DNA from: an uncultured bacterium
GTDB lineage: Bacteria; Cloacimonadota; Cloacimonadia; Cloacimonadales; Cloacimonadaceae
NCBI GenBank assembly: GCA_937924555.1
Contig: CALDSN010000043.1
Location: 1-7,603 of the forward strand
Length of the DNA: 7,603 nt
Direction of reading: 5' to 3'
Positions 5,653-7,603 of this stretch are shown piece after piece (the first letter of the stretch is position 1; each line of letters begins with the position of its first letter). The notes under the pieces were generated by a model. That model was not told the DNA's origin, did not search any database, and saw only the letters and a program-made list of their open reading frames with translations. Made by a program: the position numbers and the translations under genes.

Positions 5653-6720
5653 ATGAAAGAAATAGTGAGAAGAAGTACGCGTCGCATTATGTTGGGCAAT
5701 ATCCCCATTGGGGGAGCTGCACCGATTAGCATCCAATCCATGTTATCCGTAAAAACCGCAAATCTTCCGGAATCCAGCCGCCAGATTCGTGAATTAGTCA
5801 GTGCAGGTTGCGATATCATTCGTTTCAGCGTGATGGATATGGATGATGCTAAGGCTATTCGTGAGCTAAAGAAGGTGTCAAGTGCGCCTTTGGTGGCAGA
5901 TATCCACTATGATTACCGTTTGGCTCTGGCATCCATCTCTGCAGGTATTGACGGGCTGCGGATAAACCCCGGCAATATTGGTAAGGTGGAGGGAGTGCAA
6001 GCCTTGGTGGCTGCGGCAAAAGAGCGCATGATCCCCATCCGCATCGGAGTGAACAGCGGTTCATTACCCAGCGAGCTATTGCAGAAATACGGAGTATCGG
6101 GCAAGGCAATGGTTGAGGCGGCTTTGGGGCATATAAGGATATTGGAAGACCTGAACTATCAAGAGATAAAGGTGTCCGTTAAAGCTTCATCCATCCCCTT
6201 GGTGCTGGAAAGCTATCGCAAGCTGAGCCAGGTGTGTGACTATCCTCTGCACTTGGGGGTAACCGAAGCAGGAACCCTGATGCGGGGCAGCATAAAAAGC
6301 TCCATTGCCCTTGGTATATTACTGGAGGAGGGGATGGGAGATACCATGCGGGTATCACTCACTTCAAATCCCGTGAAGGAAGTAGCCGTAGCGAAGGAGA
6401 TATTGGTCTCCCTGGGGCTTAGGAAGGGACTGTCTATCATCTCGTGTCCCACCTGCGGACGTACCAGAATAGACCTCATCGGTCTCACCGAGCAAGTGGA
6501 GGCGGCATTAGCCCAATATACGGATTACCCGCTGTCAGTGGCGGTGATGGGCTGTGCGGTGAACGGACCCGGCGAAGCCCGGGAAGCAGATTTCGGGGTT
6601 GCCGGAGGGAAAGGCGAAGGTTTGCTGTTTGTGCGGGGTGAGATTGTGAAAAAAGTCCCCGAAGAAAGTTTGGTAAAAGAGCTTGTGGCAATGGTGCAAG
6701 AGCATATCAAGCTATCCTGA
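5653..6720 (+). CDS. ispG: 4-hydroxy-3-methylbut-2-en-1-yl diphosphate synthase (IspG/GcpE)
   Basis: A cytoplasmic [4Fe-4S] enzyme of the MEP isoprenoid pathway. It reductively converts 2-C-methyl-D-erythritol 2,4-cyclodiphosphate to HMBPP, using electrons from flavodoxin or ferredoxin. The 355-residue length fits the compact bacterial form (E. coli 372). The N-terminal TIM-barrel hallmarks are present: VRRSTRRIMLGNIPIGG, PISIQSM, VADIHYDYR (81-89) and RINPGNIG (103-110). The C-terminal cluster domain has Cys265 and Cys268 in SCPTCGR and Cys301 in MGCAVNGPGEA; Glu308 in GPGEA fits the fourth, oxygen ligand known for the family. Start 5653 is chosen by family alignment (MKEIVRR). No good Shine-Dalgarno precedes it; an in-frame TTG at 5638 has only AGGG 3 nt before it. 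The segment after QSM (LSVKTANLPES) departs from the usual TNT-rich motif. The stop overlaps the next start by one base. Confidence 0.95.
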   Translation: MKEIVRRSTRRIMLGNIPIGGAAPISIQSMLSVKTANLPESSRQIRELVSAGCDIIRFSVMDMDDAKAIRELKKVSSAPLVADIHYDYRLALASISAGIDGLRINPGNIGKVEGVQALVAAAKERMIPIRIGVNSGSLPSELLQKYGVSGKAMVEAALGHIRILEDLNYQEIKVSVKASSIPLVLESYRKLSQVCDYPLHLGVTEAGTLMRGSIKSSIALGILLEEGMGDTMRVSLTSNPVKEVAVAKEILVSLGLRKGLSIISCPTCGRTRIDLIGLTEQVEAALAQYTDYPLSVAVMGCAVNGPGEAREADFGVAGGKGEGLLFVRGEIVKKVPEESLVKELVAMVQEHIKLS

Positions 6721-7253
6721 TGCTATTACAATTATTTCTCTCCTTTCTCAAGATTGGCGCATTCACTATTGGCGGTGCCTATGCGATGATTCCCCTAATC
6801 CGCAAAGAGGTGTGTGATAATCACAAATGGATTGGCGAGGAGGAGTTCATGGATGGCTTGGCAGCAGCACAGAGCTGCCCCGGTCCCATTGCCGTGAACA
6901 TCAGCATCTATGTTGGTTATCACATTGGCAGAGGAAAAGGGATGGCAGTGGCGGTGCTGGGGACGATAATCCCCTCCACGCTGTGTATTCTCTTTATCGC
7001 CATGCTGTTCAATAGCTATGCGGAAGCTGCTTTGGTGCAAAAAGCTTTTCATGCTCTGCGTCCGGCAGTGGTGGCTTTGATTGCCGTACCCTTGGTGGAG
7101 ATGGCGCGCAAAGCGGGGGTGAACTACAAGAACATATGGTTCCCGCTTGGGGCAGCATTACTGGCAGGGATTGTGATGGTAAGCCCAATGTATCTGATAT
7201 TGGCAACGATTGTCTTTTCTTTGTGGCAGAGCTTGAGGACAAAAAAGGCATGA
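6720..7253 (+). CDS. Chromate transporter family protein, first half-size subunit (ChrA-like)
   Basis: A 177-residue inner-membrane protein of the CHR family in its short, single-domain form; a pair of such proteins corresponds to one full-length bidomain ChrA. Family motifs: FTIGGAYAMIPLI (15-27), WIGEEEFMDGLAAAQ, CPGPIAVN (53-60) and GTIIPS (81-86). Further hydrophobic stretches include LCILFIAMLF, AVVALIAVPL and ALLAGIVMV. The start ATG shares its first base with the ispG stop (TGATG), and no separate Shine-Dalgarno is evident, so translation probably depends on ribosomes finishing ispG. The next gene is its homologous partner. Known short-chain pairs have been linked to chromate efflux, but in an organism of unknown habitat the physiological substrate may be another oxyanion. 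The family is clear; the substrate is not. Confidence 0.9.
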   Translation: MLLQLFLSFLKIGAFTIGGAYAMIPLIRKEVCDNHKWIGEEEFMDGLAAAQSCPGPIAVNISIYVGYHIGRGKGMAVAVLGTIIPSTLCILFIAMLFNSYAEAALVQKAFHALRPAVVALIAVPLVEMARKAGVNYKNIWFPLGAALLAGIVMVSPMYLILATIVFSLWQSLRTKKA

Positions 7254-7603
7254 TATACCTGCAAATGATGCTCACCTTCATGAAGATAGGGCTGTTCAGC
7301 TTCGGGGGAGGATATGCCATTTTGGCGATGATCCGTCAGGAAGTGGTGGTAAACAACCCATGGCTAACCCATACGCAGTTTATGGATGTGGTGGCAATCT
7401 CGCAGATGACTCCGGGACCAATAGCCATCAATGCGGCAACCTTCATCGGATATCAAAAGGGTGGAGTGTTTGGTGCTTTGCTTTGCACCTTGGGGGTGAT
7501 TATGCCCTCCTTGGTGATAATGCTTATCATCACCCTCAGCTATCTGAAATTGAAGAAACAGCCATGGTTCAAGAGTGTGTTTACTAAGCTTCGTCTGCTC
7601 TCG
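7250..7603 (+). CDS. Chromate transporter family protein, second half-size subunit (ChrA-like), 3' end outside window
   Basis: The first 118 residues of the partner subunit; the frame is open at the window edge. The start overlaps the previous stop in an ATGA junction (7250-7253), with GAGGA at 7235-7239 as a plausible Shine-Dalgarno 10 nt upstream. CHR motifs recur with the same spacing as in the first subunit, shifted by one residue: FSFGGGYAILAMI (16-28), TQFMDVVAISQ, TPGPIAIN (54-61) and GVIMPS (82-87), followed by the hydrophobic LVIMLIITLSYL. The pair therefore arose by duplication and probably works as an antiparallel heterodimer, as inferred for other split CHR transporters. About one third of the expected 170-200 residues is missing only because the window ends. 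Confidence 0.9.
   Translation, partial: MIYLQMMLTFMKIGLFSFGGGYAILAMIRQEVVVNNPWLTHTQFMDVVAISQMTPGPIAINAATFIGYQKGGVFGALLCTLGVIMPSLVIMLIITLSYLKLKKQPWFKSVFTKLRLLS

Overview
The window is a bacterial chromosome fragment with five genes, all on the + strand, falling into two functional blocks. The best guess for the source is a member of Candidatus Cloacimonadota or a nearby FCB-group lineage. This rests on two secreted beta-helix proteins that each end in a FlgD-Ig-like/T9SS-type sorting tail (NPF motif, 'DIYNVKGQ', final basic strand). They sit next to a bacterial-type ispG and a split chromate-transporter pair. The phylum call is an inference from family style; no marker gene such as rRNA is present.

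Block 1 (about 92-5389) holds two tandem genes for very large exported proteins. The first (166-3009, 947 aa) has a signal peptide, a parallel beta-helix region, a roughly 330-residue beta-rich region of unknown function and the C-terminal sorting domain. A sigma70-like promoter (105-133) precedes it, embedded in a 47-bp imperfect palindrome. A GC-rich hairpin (3026-3045) lies in the 58-nt gap before the second gene (3068-5389, 773 aa). That protein has a signal peptide, two successive beta-helix modules (the second opening with a DUF1565-like signature) and the same type of sorting tail. Its central 1.1 kb is clearly AT-richer (about 39% GC by hand count) than its two ends (about 49-51%), and its arginine codons change with it. 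The gene therefore looks like a mosaic whose displayed middle was exchanged between conserved export ends.

The 263-nt gap 5390-5652 has no convincing gene. It holds three small hairpins, a short run of 8-nt imperfect repeats and a 26-codon ORF in frame with ispG.

Block 2 (5653-7603) is a tightly packed housekeeping/transport unit. ispG encodes the [4Fe-4S] enzyme of the MEP isoprenoid pathway. Two half-size ChrA-type membrane proteins follow, the second cut off by the window end. Stop/start overlaps of 1 and 4 nt imply translational coupling. The two transporter halves probably form one heteromeric carrier. Its substrate, and any link to isoprenoid synthesis, cannot be read from the sequence. 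No tRNA, rRNA, CRISPR array, insertion sequence or phage gene was found.
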